A stretch of 64,000 nt of DNA. It comes from CBDDBH01 sp965225625 (lineage in GTDB: Bacteria > Pseudomonadota > Gammaproteobacteria > JADZEE01). Where the stretch lies: positions 361,226 to 425,225 of the forward strand of contig CBDDBH010000032.1 in NCBI GenBank assembly GCA_965225625.1, given 5' to 3'. Both the position numbers and the translations under genes were made by a program. Below are positions 27,742 through 36,902 of this stretch, piece by piece. Numbering within the stretch: position 1 is the stretch's first letter; every line of letters begins with the position of its first letter. Under the pieces are notes generated by a model that saw only the letters and a list, made by a program, of their open reading frames with translations, was not told the DNA's origin and made no database searches.

Positions 27742-28053
27742 ATGAAGACGACGATAGTCAGATACAAAGTCAAGGCGGATCAGGTTGAGGAGAACAAGCG
27801 CTAGATCCGCCAGGTTTTCAAGGAACTTGAGGAGAGCAAACCGAACGGTTTGCGCTATATGTCTTTTGCACTGGAAGACGGGTTGAGTTTCATCCGCGTC
27901 GCCGTTGTCGACACTCCCACCGGCGATAATCCATTGACCGCGACCGCCGCCTTCAAAGCGTTTGCCGCCAACATAAAGGATCGCTGCGGCGACCCCCCGG
28001 TGGCGATGGCGGCCGAGGCCGTTGGGGCTTACCGCATTTTTACTGCTAACTAG
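27742..28053 (+). pseudogene. Small conserved hypothetical (ABM-like), in-frame TAG
   Basis: The frame from ATG 27742 reads MKTTIVRYKVKADQVEENKR, then TAG at 27802-27804, and continues without shift for 83 codons (IRQVFKELEESKPNGLRYMS to AYRIFTAN). The expected residue at the stop is Leu, so one T-to-A change of TTG gives TAG. The 104-residue product resembles the small dimeric alpha/beta barrel proteins of the antibiotic-biosynthesis monooxygenase type; function unknown. A second start is possible at ATG 27850-27860, but would lose the first strand. Confidence 0.7.
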
Positions 28054-28082
28054 CACTACACGAAAAAACTGAAAGGATTGAT

Positions 28083-28349
28083 ATGGTAGACGAAAAGATA
28101 AGTGTACGAGCCACTGAAAGTGGTCAAAACATGGACGTGGTAGTTCACAGCAAGCGGCTTGAACGGATCGAAGTGGTGGTCGGTGAGGGAGTTCACAGTG
28201 TTATTTGTGAATTGACGCCAACGCGAAACGGCCTGGCGTACGCGGGCAGTGTAATGGGGCGGGAGCTTGTCTACGAATGTACCCGCGAACAAATTCAAGC
28301 TGACCTGGATCGAGCCAATCCGGCGCTGCGAAAGTCACGTCGGCATTGA
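28083..28349 (+). CDS. Hypothetical protein, 88 residues
   Basis: No family recognised. Hydrophilic and beta-rich, with alternating Val/Ile stretches (MDVVVHSKRLERIEVVVGEG) and a basic C-terminus (ALRKSRRH). An AAAGGATTG site lies just before the ATG, which supports translation. Thirty bases after the interrupted gene at 27742. Confidence 0.55.
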   Translation: MVDEKISVRATESGQNMDVVVHSKRLERIEVVVGEGVHSVICELTPTRNGLAYAGSVMGRELVYECTREQIQADLDRANPALRKSRRH

Positions 28350-28479
28350 TCCGTACGCCGCCACGGTTAATCCAACAGCAACGACCTGACCGGCTCGAAA
28401 AACACCGCGCGCATGCTGCTTCTGCATTCGCATGCAGGTTTGATCAGACTTTCGCAATGGCACCGATGGAAGCCGGGCT

Positions 28480-29507
28480 ATGAGTTATGCAGTAAACGAC
28501 TTTGCGGCCGACGACAAACCGTTGTGGGATGTCGTGTTCGCCGTTCATGGCTATCCGGCCATACTGCTCGCTCACAAACTGCGAATATTTGCGCTGCTTG
28601 CACCCAAGCCGTTGTCGCTGGCGGCTATCTGTGCCGCATTGCAAACCGCGCAGCGTCCAACGCGTGCGATATTAGCGGCTGCCGCTTCGCTTGGATTTCT
28701 CCATGACGAGGATGACAGCTACGGCTTAACCGATTTGGCACGCCGATATCTGCTCGAGGGAAGTCCTACGTATTTTGGGGGTCAGCTAGATTTAACGATC
28801 GCCAATTATGCGATGTGTTCGTTGCAGAATATGGAAGACGTGGTGCGCAACGATACTCCACAGGTGTATGGGAACGACAAAGATATGTTCGACTCCCATG
28901 CGGACCAGTCCGAGTTGGCACGCAAGTTCACTCGCGCCCAACACAGCATTAGCATCGGTCCGGCGGGCGCGTGGCCGGACGTTATCGACCTTTCCGGTTC
29001 GCGGACTATGCTCGATGTAGGCGGCGGATCGGGAGCGCATTGTATGGGCGCAGTATCCCGTTGGCCCCAGCTTCAAGCGCTCGTGTTCGACATCGCACCG
29101 GTATGCGAGGTAGCCGACGAATTCATTACGCAGCGTGGTTTACACGCACGCGTGCAAACTCGAGTTGGTGACATGTGGAACGAGGCGCTACCGCTCGCGG
29201 ATCTTCACTTCTACAGCATGATTTTTCACGACTGGTCGCCCGAGAAGTGTCGGTCTCTGGCGGCTAATAGCTTTGCAAGTCTTGTCCCGGGGGGGGGGGT
29301 ATCATCATCCATGAGATGCTCTACAATGACACCAAAACCGGTCCCTTCCCGGTTGCAGCCCACAACATCATCATGATGCTTTGGACTGAAGGCCAGCAGT
29401 ATTCCGGGGCCGAATTGTCCTCGCTTTTGGATGACGTGGGATTTGTGGATGTCGAGGTAAAGCCGACGTATGGTTATTTCAGCATCGTTACCGGCCGTAA
29501 ACCTTGA
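28480..29507 (+). CDS. HIOMT-like SAM-dependent O-methyltransferase, frameshifted at poly-G
   Basis: Two-domain small-molecule methyltransferase: N-terminal winged-helix dimerisation part (residues ~1-90), motif I TMLDVGGGSGAHCMGAVSRW near 180, acidic loop MIFHDWSPEKC near 248. At residue ~271 the frame meets a run of 11 G (29289-29299) inside LVPGGG. The C-terminal 65 residues (IIIHEMLYND... YFSIVTGRKP) are in another frame ending at 29507. Nine or twelve G would restore one protein of about 342 residues. Natural substrate unknown. Confidence 0.82.
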
Positions 29508-29543
29508 TAGCGCGCTAATCGACGAAGCCGTAGTGTGACTACG

Positions 29544-29996
29544 ATGGCAATGAATCTGTGCATCGCCGGGCGAAAAGATCAGGCAATCGTACTCGAATTG
29601 GTACGCCAGTATCACGCGTTCGAAGACATCGAATTCGACGCAGCGGCGACCGCGCAATCATTGGCCCCGCTACTATTACAGGGATCCGACGACGGCCGAA
29701 TCTGGCTGATTAACAACGATGACAAAACAGTCGGCTATGTTGCCGTGTGTTTTGGTTACAGTATCGAGTTCCAGGGACGTGACGGGTTCGTCGATGAGAT
29801 GTATATCGTTCCGGAGCATCGCGGCAAAGGCTTTGGCGCAAAGGTTCTTGCCGATGTGGGCGCCGCGGCACGGCTGTTGGGTGTCAAAGCGCTGCATTTG
29901 GAAGTGGCCCGGGATAACGAGAGAGCACAACGTTTATACCAGCGTGCCGGGTTTACGCCGCGCGAAAAGTACTTCTTGATGTCGACATTTCTGTGA
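29544..29996 (+). CDS. GNAT family N-acetyltransferase
   Basis: 150 residues. Acetyl-CoA-binding motif A VDEMYIVPEHRGKGFGAKVL near residue 80 (R-x-x-G-x-G/A), followed by LHLEVARDNERAQRLYQRAGF, motif B. ATG 29544 is preferred; a GTG at 29535 and another ATG at 29550 are in frame. Acceptor unknown. Confidence 0.88.
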   Translation: MAMNLCIAGRKDQAIVLELVRQYHAFEDIEFDAAATAQSLAPLLLQGSDDGRIWLINNDDKTVGYVAVCFGYSIEFQGRDGFVDEMYIVPEHRGKGFGAKVLADVGAAARLLGVKALHLEVARDNERAQRLYQRAGFTPREKYFLMSTFL

Positions 29997-30041
29997 CGGC
30001 AAAAGCCGCATGATCGAAACTTGTCGCCTATACTTTAGATT

Positions 30042-30245
30042 ATGAAAAACGCAGAGAAGGAAAAGCCGGGTTTTGAGCAATGGGGCCTTGCGGTATTACC
30101 ACTAGGCGTTGTACTCGGTGCGATAGTCGGTGCTGTCATGGGTAATATGCTGATCGGTTTTTTAATTGGCGCGGCAATGGGCATAGGCGGCGCGGTGTTC
30201 GTTATCGCCGCTTCGGCCGTGCTGAGGACGCTTGACCGTCATTGA
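30042..30245 (+). CDS. Small glycine-rich membrane protein
   Basis: 67 residues, two predicted membrane helices rich in Gly and Ala (LAVLPLGVVLGAIVGAVMG and IGAAMGIGGAVFVIAASAVL). GAGAAGGAAA surrounds the start. Family not recognised. Confidence 0.5.
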   Translation: MKNAEKEKPGFEQWGLAVLPLGVVLGAIVGAVMGNMLIGFLIGAAMGIGGAVFVIAASAVLRTLDRH

Positions 30246-30289
30246 GCGGGGGTCGAATTATTGAGCAATAAAGCCATTGGGGGCAGATC

Positions 30290-30622
30290 ATGTCTGATGT
30301 AGGTACAAACAAAGTCTTTGAAAACGACGAGATGATACTTTGGGAGTTTTTTCTCGAACCCGGGGAGCAGACTGAAGCGCATTCACACGGGCTTGATTTC
30401 ATCTCCTACGTGATCGATGGCTCGACGCTGCAAGTGCGGGGCCCCGACGGCGCTGAGATAGCGAACGTGGACGTACCCTCCGGCGACGTCATCTCGTTTC
30501 GGGTCCAAGAAGAGGATCTAGTGTCCTCCGGCAGTACCGAGATACGCATTCCGGCCACCCATAGCGCGTGCAATGTGGGTAAGCATCGTTATCGTGAGAT
30601 ATTTATAGAACTCAAGCGGTGA
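30290..30622 (+). CDS. Cupin domain protein
   Basis: 110 residues, single cupin barrel. First motif PGEQTEAHSHGLDFISYVID (two His and a Glu position) near residue 25; second motif around PSGDVISF and PATHSACNVG. Conserved pattern NDEMILWEFFLEPGE is typical of small cupins of unknown substrate. Ribosome site GGGGGCA upstream. Confidence 0.78.
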   Translation: MSDVGTNKVFENDEMILWEFFLEPGEQTEAHSHGLDFISYVIDGSTLQVRGPDGAEIANVDVPSGDVISFRVQEEDLVSSGSTEIRIPATHSACNVGKHRYREIFIELKR

Positions 30623-30645
30623 GTACCACGCACTGAGTCAGCTTT

Positions 30646-31083
30646 ATGCTTCGCGAGATTACAGCTGTCCGGCAAAGAGCAGGCGAGCCCCGGCGGCGGT
30701 GGTTGCAAGACGAGGGCATGGATCTTTTCGTGTGGCTGGGTGCGGCGGACGCCATTGTCGGATTCCAGCTTGCCTACGATAAACCGCAGGCAGAACGGGC
30801 CCTCACCTGGAAGGGAAAATCCGGCTTTTAGCACACACGGGTCGATGAAGGCAGCAGGCCAGCGCGCCATCCGGCGACACCGCTACTGGTTGCGGACGGA
30901 GTGTTCGATGCAGAACGGGTAACTGACGAGTTTCGCGCGAGGGCTGGTGCGATCGATCCAAATATTGAGGGCTTTGTCGTGCAGAAACTAATTGATTACC
31001 CGCACAAGCAGGCGGACGACAAAGTCCCACTGCGTGCTGCCTGGTCGCGGTTCGTGGTGCGGCTGCGCCGCTTGCTGGAGTAA
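30646..31083 (+). pseudogene. Conserved hypothetical protein, in-frame TAG
   Basis: One continuous frame of 146 codons from ATG 30646 to 31083 with a single TAG at 30829-30831, between KGKSGF and HTRVDEG. The N-terminal part (QRAGEPRRRWLQDEGMDLFVWL, AYDKPQAERALTW) and C-terminal part (VADGVFDAERVTDEFRA) match a conserved gammaproteobacterial family of unknown function. A TCG-to-TAG change would explain the stop, since Ser is expected there. No frame change is needed. Confidence 0.72.
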
Positions 31084-31115
31084 AGTCAGCAGCGATCGCA
31101 GCTGCGCGTGCGCTT

Positions 31116-31514
31116 ATGAGCAACGAGGCGTTTTATCGCATAGTTGCCGATGTCATTTTGGTCGGCCACTTTTTATTCGTGGCGTTTGTCGTTGTGGGTT
31201 TCGCCCTAATAGTGGTTGGACACTATGCCCGTTGGACCTGGGTCTACAACAACTGGTTCCGCTACTCTCACCTGATGGCCATTGCGATCGTTGTGCTGCA
31301 AGCTTGGGCAGGTAGGTCCTGCCCGCTCACAGTGTGGGAGAGCGAACTGCGCGAACGCGCAGGCGATGCTGGCTACGGCGGATCGTTCATCCACCATTGG
31401 CTCCACAAAGTGCTTTTCTTTCAAGCACCGCCCTGGGTTTTCACGCTAGCGTATTCCGGGTTCGCCTTGCTTGTGTTGCTTGTCTTAGTCAAGGACCGGC
31501 TTAACCGGCGCTGA
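31116..31514 (+). CDS. DUF2784 membrane protein
   Basis: 132 residues with about four membrane helices and the family motif WTWVYNNWFRYSHLMAI plus WAGRSCPLTVWESELR (CPLT-x-WE). Full length. Function unknown. Confidence 0.85.
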   Translation: MSNEAFYRIVADVILVGHFLFVAFVVVGFALIVVGHYARWTWVYNNWFRYSHLMAIAIVVLQAWAGRSCPLTVWESELRERAGDAGYGGSFIHHWLHKVLFFQAPPWVFTLAYSGFALLVLLVLVKDRLNRR

Positions 31515-31671
31515 CATGAGCCGCTGGACGACCTTGGCGGTGCAGTACAAATCATTGATAATAAAAGCCATTGTTTGAGGGCGCTGGTGAAATAAACGCT
31601 GGCGACGTTTACTCGGCGCCGCAGAGCGCAGTATGCGGGCGCAATGTTGGACATCGCAATTGTCGGAAAAA

Positions 31672-32040
31672 ATGGGCGCTGGTGAAAACAAACTGGAGCA
31701 AATAGCTGCACAAGCGCAGCGTAACCGCAGTGATAGGGAGCGCGGTTACCGCGAGCGGTCGCTTAAGATGTATCCGTGGGTTTGCGGCCGCTGTGCGCGC
31801 GAGTTTACACGAGCCAACCTGCAAGAGTTAACTGTGCACCACCGCGATCACAATCACGACAACAATCCGCAGGACGGCAGTAATTGGGAATTGCTCTGCG
31901 TCTATTGCCACGATAATGAGCACTCCCGTTTGGTGGACGCTAGCCAACACTCCGCTAGCAAAACCGCGGGGGAGCAAAAGCCCGCCGCAACCCACAAACC
32001 GTTTTCGGCGCTGGCGTCGCTATTGAAAAAGCAAGAATGA
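31672..32040 (+). CDS. yajD: YajD family HNH nuclease
   Basis: 122 residues. Zinc-coordinating CGRCAREF and CVYCHDNEH flank the HNH core TVHHRDHNHDNNPQDGSNWE (His-His, Asn, His). Length and order equal E. coli YajD (115). ATG 31672 begins MGAGENKLEQ; an upstream in-frame ATG 31633 is less likely. Confidence 0.85.
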   Translation: MGAGENKLEQIAAQAQRNRSDRERGYRERSLKMYPWVCGRCAREFTRANLQELTVHHRDHNHDNNPQDGSNWELLCVYCHDNEHSRLVDASQHSASKTAGEQKPAATHKPFSALASLLKKQE

Positions 32041-32061
32041 GTGGCGTGCAGATCTGTATCG

Positions 32062-32898
32062 ATGGCGCCTGAGCGGGCCACGATCAAAGTCGGCCTAATC
32101 GGTTTCGGCGCGATTGGTCAAAGCGTGGCGGCAGCCCTGATCGAGGGGCAAGCTGGGAATTGTATTCTGGGCGCAGTTTTGTGTCGTGAACGCCGTAAGC
32201 ATGCAGCTGCTGCGCTTGCCTTGGAAGCGGCGACGGTAAAGTTCACAGATGATCCCGCCGTTTTTTTCACCCAAGCGCTGGATTTGATTGTCGAAGCCGC
32301 CGGCCAGGACGCTCTGCGAGATCACGCAGACCGGGTGCTTCGCAAGCACTGCGATCTGCTAATAACCAGTATCGGTGCATTCGCTGACGAGGACTTTTTT
32401 CAAGCGTTGGTTGCCTGTGCCGAAGACAACGGCGCGCGTTTGCTGCTGGCATCAGGCGCATTGCCGGCACTGGACTGGCTGGCGGCGACAGGGCGCAGCG
32501 ATCCCCGCCACGTCGCGATTACCCAGGCGAAACCGGTAAAGTCGTGGCGCGAAACGGCCGCCGCGCAAATGGTGGACTTGGATAATTTGAACGGGCCTAC
32601 CTGCTTTTTTGAAGGTAGCGCGCGGGAAGCGGCTACCCGATTTCCCAAAAGTAGCAACATAACCGCAATGCTGGCTTTGGCGACCGTCGGGATGGATGCC
32701 ACGCAAGTTCGCTTGATTGCGGATCCTGACGAAGCGCGTATGCGTACTGAAATTCACTATGAGAGTGGTGTCGGTGACCTGCACATTGAATGGCGCGGCG
32801 TCCCCTCGTCGCTCAATCCGAGTACCAGCGCCGATGTGCCGTTGACCGTGATCAAAGCACTGCGCAATCTCAGTGCTACGGTTTGCATCGGACCCTGA
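32062..32898 (+). CDS. Aspartate dehydrogenase (NadX-like)
   Basis: 278 residues. NAD(P)-dependent deamination of L-aspartate, possibly feeding NAD synthesis through iminoaspartate. N-terminal Rossmann motif VGLIGFGAIGQSVA at residues 9-22, DLIVEAAGQDALRDHA near 77, central LLLASGALPALDWLAA near 133, and C-terminal SLNPSTSADVPLTVIKALRN, the DUF108 signature. ATG 32062 is favoured over GTG 32041. Confidence 0.83.
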   Translation: MAPERATIKVGLIGFGAIGQSVAAALIEGQAGNCILGAVLCRERRKHAAAALALEAATVKFTDDPAVFFTQALDLIVEAAGQDALRDHADRVLRKHCDLLITSIGAFADEDFFQALVACAEDNGARLLLASGALPALDWLAATGRSDPRHVAITQAKPVKSWRETAAAQMVDLDNLNGPTCFFEGSAREAATRFPKSSNITAMLALATVGMDATQVRLIADPDEARMRTEIHYESGVGDLHIEWRGVPSSLNPSTSADVPLTVIKALRNLSATVCIGP

Positions 32899-32976
32899 AT
32901 GGGCGCACACACAAGTGCGCCATTGGGCTATTCTTAGTGCAAGGTCGCGCATTGAAGTAGCGGGAGTCGAAACGAC

Positions 32977-33945
32977 ATGGCCACATCCGATCGACGAATA
33001 GCAATGTCTGGATTGCGCGCGGGTATTGTTGTTGCAGGCGTCTTGCTGGCCATTGTGTGCACGGCTCAAGCCGCCAATGCTGCAACCTACACCCCCATTC
33101 CGGGCACCCGGGTGGAGTTGGTCGCGCCGCCTGGTTTCGTGATTGCGCGAGGATTCGCGGGCTTGTTATTGCGCGAGGCCGGCGCTTCACTATTGGTCGC
33201 TGAACTGCCAGGACCGGCCATTGATATGCAAACGGGTATGACGGCCGAACAACTGGCGTCCCGCGGAATGGCGTTGCGCAGTTCGGCGCGAATCGTGGCT
33301 GAGCTTGGACCTGCAACGTTGTTGCAGGTCTCGCAAAACGTCCAGGGCGTAGAAGTTACGAAATGGCTACTCATCGCCGGTGACGCATCGACAACCACAA
33401 TGATTACTGCGACGACACCAACAGTGGTTGCCGATACGCTTGGGCCGGTGCTGCGCGAGACCTTACTGAGTGCTCGCTGGACGGCAGCCGGCGAGGTTGA
33501 TCCCTGGTCCGGACTCGGCATCCGGATAGCGGAAACCGCGGATCTGCGGCTGACACCAGGACTGGCCGGGACACTGGTACTAACCAGTGGCGGCACCCCA
33601 GGCCCCTTAGAGCCGACAGCTCCATTGCTTGTCATCTCACGCTCAACGCCGGCGCAGCCGATCGCGGACCTGAGCGCGTTCTCCAAAAACAGGCTGGCAC
33701 AAACCAGCACGATTAGCGCCGTGCAGGTACGTGCGGAAAAAACGGCATCTATTGCGGGTATGCCCGCCCATGAAATTATTGCATCCGCCAGATCCGTGGA
33801 AGGCCCCACGGTGGCCATTTATCAGGCTGTCTCGTTCGATGGCCGGGACTATTTCGTAGTCGTCGGTATTGTCGGCCACGCCGAATCCGAGCGATATCTG
33901 CCACAGTTCCGACGTATTGCTCACAGCCTTAGTGTCGTCCAGTAA
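32977..33945 (+). CDS. Hypothetical exported protein
   Basis: 322 residues with a signal peptide (LRAGIVVAGVLLAIVCTAQA, cleavage near ANAAT), the start at ATG 33004 being equally possible. The rest is beta-rich with no recognised catalytic motif; residues ~225-310 resemble the end domain of DcrB/LpqN-like lipoprotein folds only loosely. Its TAA overlaps the ATG of the lipase gene (TAATG), so the two are translationally coupled and probably act together in the envelope. Confidence 0.7.
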   Translation: MATSDRRIAMSGLRAGIVVAGVLLAIVCTAQAANAATYTPIPGTRVELVAPPGFVIARGFAGLLLREAGASLLVAELPGPAIDMQTGMTAEQLASRGMALRSSARIVAELGPATLLQVSQNVQGVEVTKWLLIAGDASTTTMITATTPTVVADTLGPVLRETLLSARWTAAGEVDPWSGLGIRIAETADLRLTPGLAGTLVLTSGGTPGPLEPTAPLLVISRSTPAQPIADLSAFSKNRLAQTSTISAVQVRAEKTASIAGMPAHEIIASARSVEGPTVAIYQAVSFDGRDYFVVVGIVGHAESERYLPQFRRIAHSLSVVQ

Positions 33946-34733
33946 TGCGCGCGCGGGTAGTTGCGCTGCTACTGATGGTGGCCTGTGCGCACAGCTCGGC
34001 TGAAAACCTTGGCTTGAATCAGGCACAATGCGTGATCCTGTTGCATGGTCTCGCCCGAACCAACAAATCTATGACGACGGCCGCGGCGTTGTTGAATCGT
34101 CAGGGGTATGTCGTCAGCAACGTCGATTATCCATCGACTGAAAAGCGAATCGAGGATTTAGCGTACGCTGCAGTAGACGCTGGCTTACGCCAGTGCGAAG
34201 CAGGGGCGGCAGTACGCGTGCATTTTTTGACCCACTCAATGGGCGGGATCCTAATCCGCTATTACCTTGCCCATCGCACTATCGCAGCGCTCGGTCGTGT
34301 CGTTATGTTGAGTCCGCCGAATCAAGGTAGCGAAGTAGTCGATCGCCTGCGTAACGTTCCCGGCTTTTACGCGCTGAACGGGCCTGCCGGCCAACAGTTG
34401 GGAACCGAGGCGAACAGCATTCCAAATGAACTTGGCCCCATTGACTTCGAACTCGGCGTCATAGCTGGCAACAGCAGTATCAATTGGTTTCTATCGACGC
34501 TTATCCCCGGTGAGGATGACGGCAAAGTCGCCGTCGAGCGTGCAAAAATTCAAGGTATGGCCGACTTTGTCGTCGTCCCTGCATCACATCCGTTCATCAT
34601 GCGAGACACGCACGCATTAGCCCAGGCAGTGCTTTTTCTGCAAACGGCAGCTTCGACCACTGCGAGGAAGTTTCGAAACCGCGCTGATATGGAAATCTAT
34701 GGGTTCGCTGCGTTCCAGTCGAACCGGGAGTAA
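33945..34733 (+). CDS. Secreted alpha/beta-hydrolase (lipase-like)
   Basis: 262 residues. Signal peptide MRARVVALLLMVACAHSSA; oxyanion region VILLHGLAR near residue 30; nucleophile elbow THSMGG (Ser near 97); acid and His candidates in GEDDGKV and SHPFIM near 190-225. The pattern is that of PGAP1/EstA-like triacylglycerol lipases acting outside the cytoplasm. The 3' end overlaps the convergent VKOR gene by 37 bases. Confidence 0.83.
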   Translation: MRARVVALLLMVACAHSSAENLGLNQAQCVILLHGLARTNKSMTTAAALLNRQGYVVSNVDYPSTEKRIEDLAYAAVDAGLRQCEAGAAVRVHFLTHSMGGILIRYYLAHRTIAALGRVVMLSPPNQGSEVVDRLRNVPGFYALNGPAGQQLGTEANSIPNELGPIDFELGVIAGNSSINWFLSTLIPGEDDGKVAVERAKIQGMADFVVVPASHPFIMRDTHALAQAVLFLQTAASTTARKFRNRADMEIYGFAAFQSNRE

Positions 34734-35623
34734 CGTGCCAGGGCTTGTGGACTGAGCAAACGCTCGTGACGTCTGCCGTTAATGATCCAGGTTGGATAAC
34801 TCGTGATTTTAGCGTTGACGCAATCCGTTGCGCGCGGTCCCTGGCGACCGCCGGGAGAGCATTCTACGTAAGGTAATCGACCCACTGATGCAGTGAATTC
34901 CTGCTTTTGTTGTTGGCAATGTGGGCACCAAGAGGCGCCGTAAAACTTCGCGCCCGTGTCGCTAAGATGCTCGGCTAACGCACGTAGCCTGGGATCCTCT
35001 GGTCCGGCCGTGGAGTGGAACACGCCACTGTAATGCAGGTGCAATACAGTGATGATGACAACTGCCATGCTGGCACTCCGCAATAACCAGGCATCCCATT
35101 TCAACTGCACCAATTGTTGCGGTTTTTGCCATGCGACCAGGGTAAATATCGCTGTCACCAATGCGAACGAAGCCAGACAATATGCACAGGTGGCTTTGAT
35201 AATGAAAACGGATACCGCCGTGAGGTAGATGCTGACGCTGATGCCTACGGTTGCGAGGATCCATGACGATCGCCAATGACGAACGGGCGCCTTCACAGTG
35301 GCTGCGATAATGGCGAGTGCGCAATAGGTAAGAAACCCCCAAAACGCCGTCGGCACCCCTAGTAACGTCGACCACCGGCTGCTCTGCACCAGCGCGCAAG
35401 CCGAGCCTTGGGTGCAATACAGTAATGCGCCATCAGCCCAGTGGCTGTAGCTCAGATACCCGGTCAAGGCCACTCCGGCGAGCGCCATCGCGAGTAATGG
35501 CCAATTGGGGAGTTCGCGTAAGCGCACGCCGTCTTGATTGCCGTGACGTGATTCGCGTTCGGCTCGACGACGTTGTTTGCGCGCCGTCCGGGTCGCTTCG
35601 CCGCCCGTTGAGTCGGAACTCAT
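34697..35623 (-). CDS. VKOR-thioredoxin fusion protein
   Basis: 308 residues. Vitamin K epoxide reductase homologue that reoxidises disulfide-forming partners using quinone, replacing DsbB. About four or five membrane helices; loop cysteines CTQGSAC near residue 69 and the active-site CAYC near 148. The C-terminal domain has the thioredoxin-like GASWCPHCQQQK near 232 with Cys in ECSPGG and DCVNAK. Suggests periplasmic disulfide formation in one polypeptide. Confidence 0.9.
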   Translation of the reverse strand: MSSDSTGGEATRTARKQRRRAERESRHGNQDGVRLRELPNWPLLAMALAGVALTGYLSYSHWADGALLYCTQGSACALVQSSRWSTLLGVPTAFWGFLTYCALAIIAATVKAPVRHWRSSWILATVGISVSIYLTAVSVFIIKATCAYCLASFALVTAIFTLVAWQKPQQLVQLKWDAWLLRSASMAVVIITVLHLHYSGVFHSTAGPEDPRLRALAEHLSDTGAKFYGASWCPHCQQQKQEFTASVGRLPYVECSPGGRQGPRATDCVNAKITSYPTWIINGRRHERLLSPQALARYSRFDWNAANP

Positions 35624-35637
35624 AAAACGTATTGTAC

Positions 35638-36840
35638 TCAGGTCTTAACCCGATTACGCCCTGCTCGCTTAGCACGATAAAGCGCTTGATCGGCTGCCTT
35701 GATGACTTCGTCCGGCGAACGCAGGGCATCCGTTCGTTCGGCAACGCCTGCGCTCACCGTAACCGATACCGAAGTCTTTGTTTTGCGCGATGTTCGGCGT
35801 TTTTTGCGTCGATCCTTGGATGGCCGAGTTTTTTTGCGCAACGCCAATTCATATTCGGCTATGTTGAGTCGAACAGCTTCAACATGAGGCAGGGCATCAT
35901 TGATCCCGCCTCCTGCAAAAACCAGCGTAAACTCCTCGCCGCCGTAGCGATAGGCTTTGCCGCCTCCCGTGACTACTCGCAGCTTTGCAGCCACCATGCT
36001 TAGTACTTGATCGCCGACGTCGTGTCCGTAATTGTCATTAAATTTCTTAAAGTGATCGACATCAACCATCGCAATCGCATATCTGCGCCCCAAAGCAGCA
36101 AGCTTCTCGTTTAAAGCGCGCCGCCCCGGCAACCCGGTTAACTCATCGCGATAGGCCATATTGTAGGATTCATGAACGATACCGATGACCAGCAATACGG
36201 CAGCTGCCGCGTGGAAGCTCGCCAACATCCCGGGCGAGCTAATCCAGTTGTAAGCGATGAATAGTGCGGTCACCATGCCGAGAAAAGACGAATCCAGCGA
36301 CGCAGGATCAAAGACCATACGTATTAATATGCAAACCGCGCAGAGCATGAGTACGATTACCCCCGCTTGCGGCATTGCTAACGACAGCCATTGGGGGGTG
36401 AGCACAAATTCCTGCGTCGCCCAGGCGAACAATTCGAAGCTTGGACGATTAACAAACCAGTACAACGCCAGACCCTGTAAAAATACCAGCGTTGTACGCA
36501 AAGCACCGGGTGCGCTGAAGATCCCCCGCTCACGCGATAGATAAAATAACAACACGTTGATCGGCACCAGCACACAGATAAGCGAGTAGATCAATGAATT
36601 GGCGGGTGCCGGTCCTGCCGTGGTGCGCAATGCCAAAAATGCAGCGCCAACAACCAAGGTCGAAAACAACGCGCGGCTACGGTTGAATGCTATGCTCAAT
36701 GCGAAGGAGATTAACAGCGCAGCATAGGCGCTTAATTCCAGCGCCCTGGGTGCGGTGGACATCACAAATTCATTCCCGAACCACGCCGTAGTAAGGATCA
36801 GTAGCGGCAATAGCAAGCCAATGATTAATCTAGGCAGCAT
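35638..36840 (-). CDS. Diguanylate cyclase with membrane sensor domain
   Basis: 400 residues. About eight hydrophobic helices fill residues 1-215, then a GGDEF domain from DELTGLPGRRALN near 235, with the active motif YRYGGEEF near 303. No RxxD I-site is seen five residues before it. A strongly basic insert (KKTRPSKDRRKKRRTSRKTK) sits near residues 338-357, before SVTVSAGVAE. Makes c-di-GMP; sensed signal unknown. Fourteen bases separate its 3' end from the VKOR start, so both may be one transcript. Confidence 0.92.
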   Translation of the reverse strand: MLPRLIIGLLLPLLILTTAWFGNEFVMSTAPRALELSAYAALLISFALSIAFNRSRALFSTLVVGAAFLALRTTAGPAPANSLIYSLICVLVPINVLLFYLSRERGIFSAPGALRTTLVFLQGLALYWFVNRPSFELFAWATQEFVLTPQWLSLAMPQAGVIVLMLCAVCILIRMVFDPASLDSSFLGMVTALFIAYNWISSPGMLASFHAAAAVLLVIGIVHESYNMAYRDELTGLPGRRALNEKLAALGRRYAIAMVDVDHFKKFNDNYGHDVGDQVLSMVAAKLRVVTGGGKAYRYGGEEFTLVFAGGGINDALPHVEAVRLNIAEYELALRKKTRPSKDRRKKRRTSRKTKTSVSVTVSAGVAERTDALRSPDEVIKAADQALYRAKRAGRNRVKT

Positions 36841-36902
36841 CGACTTACCCGGGCATCCTGCTGGGGCCGTTCGGCCTACGGGTTTGCCGTTTTTTCACTA
36901 AC

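Noticed and set aside
27802..30831. TAG reassigned as a sense codon
   Set aside because: TAG is the normal stop of several intact genes here, including coaBC, the desaturase, NADAR and the cupin at 24463, and no suppressor tRNA is seen.
31515..31671. Small minus-strand gene between DUF2784 and yajD
   Set aside because: A short frame (MAFIINDLYCTAKVV...) overlaps the DUF2784 3' end and has no recognisable family or ribosome site.
33087..33818. 243-residue minus-strand gene opposite the exported hypothetical protein
   Set aside because: The plus frame has a signal peptide and is coupled to the lipase gene; the minus frame shows no domain.
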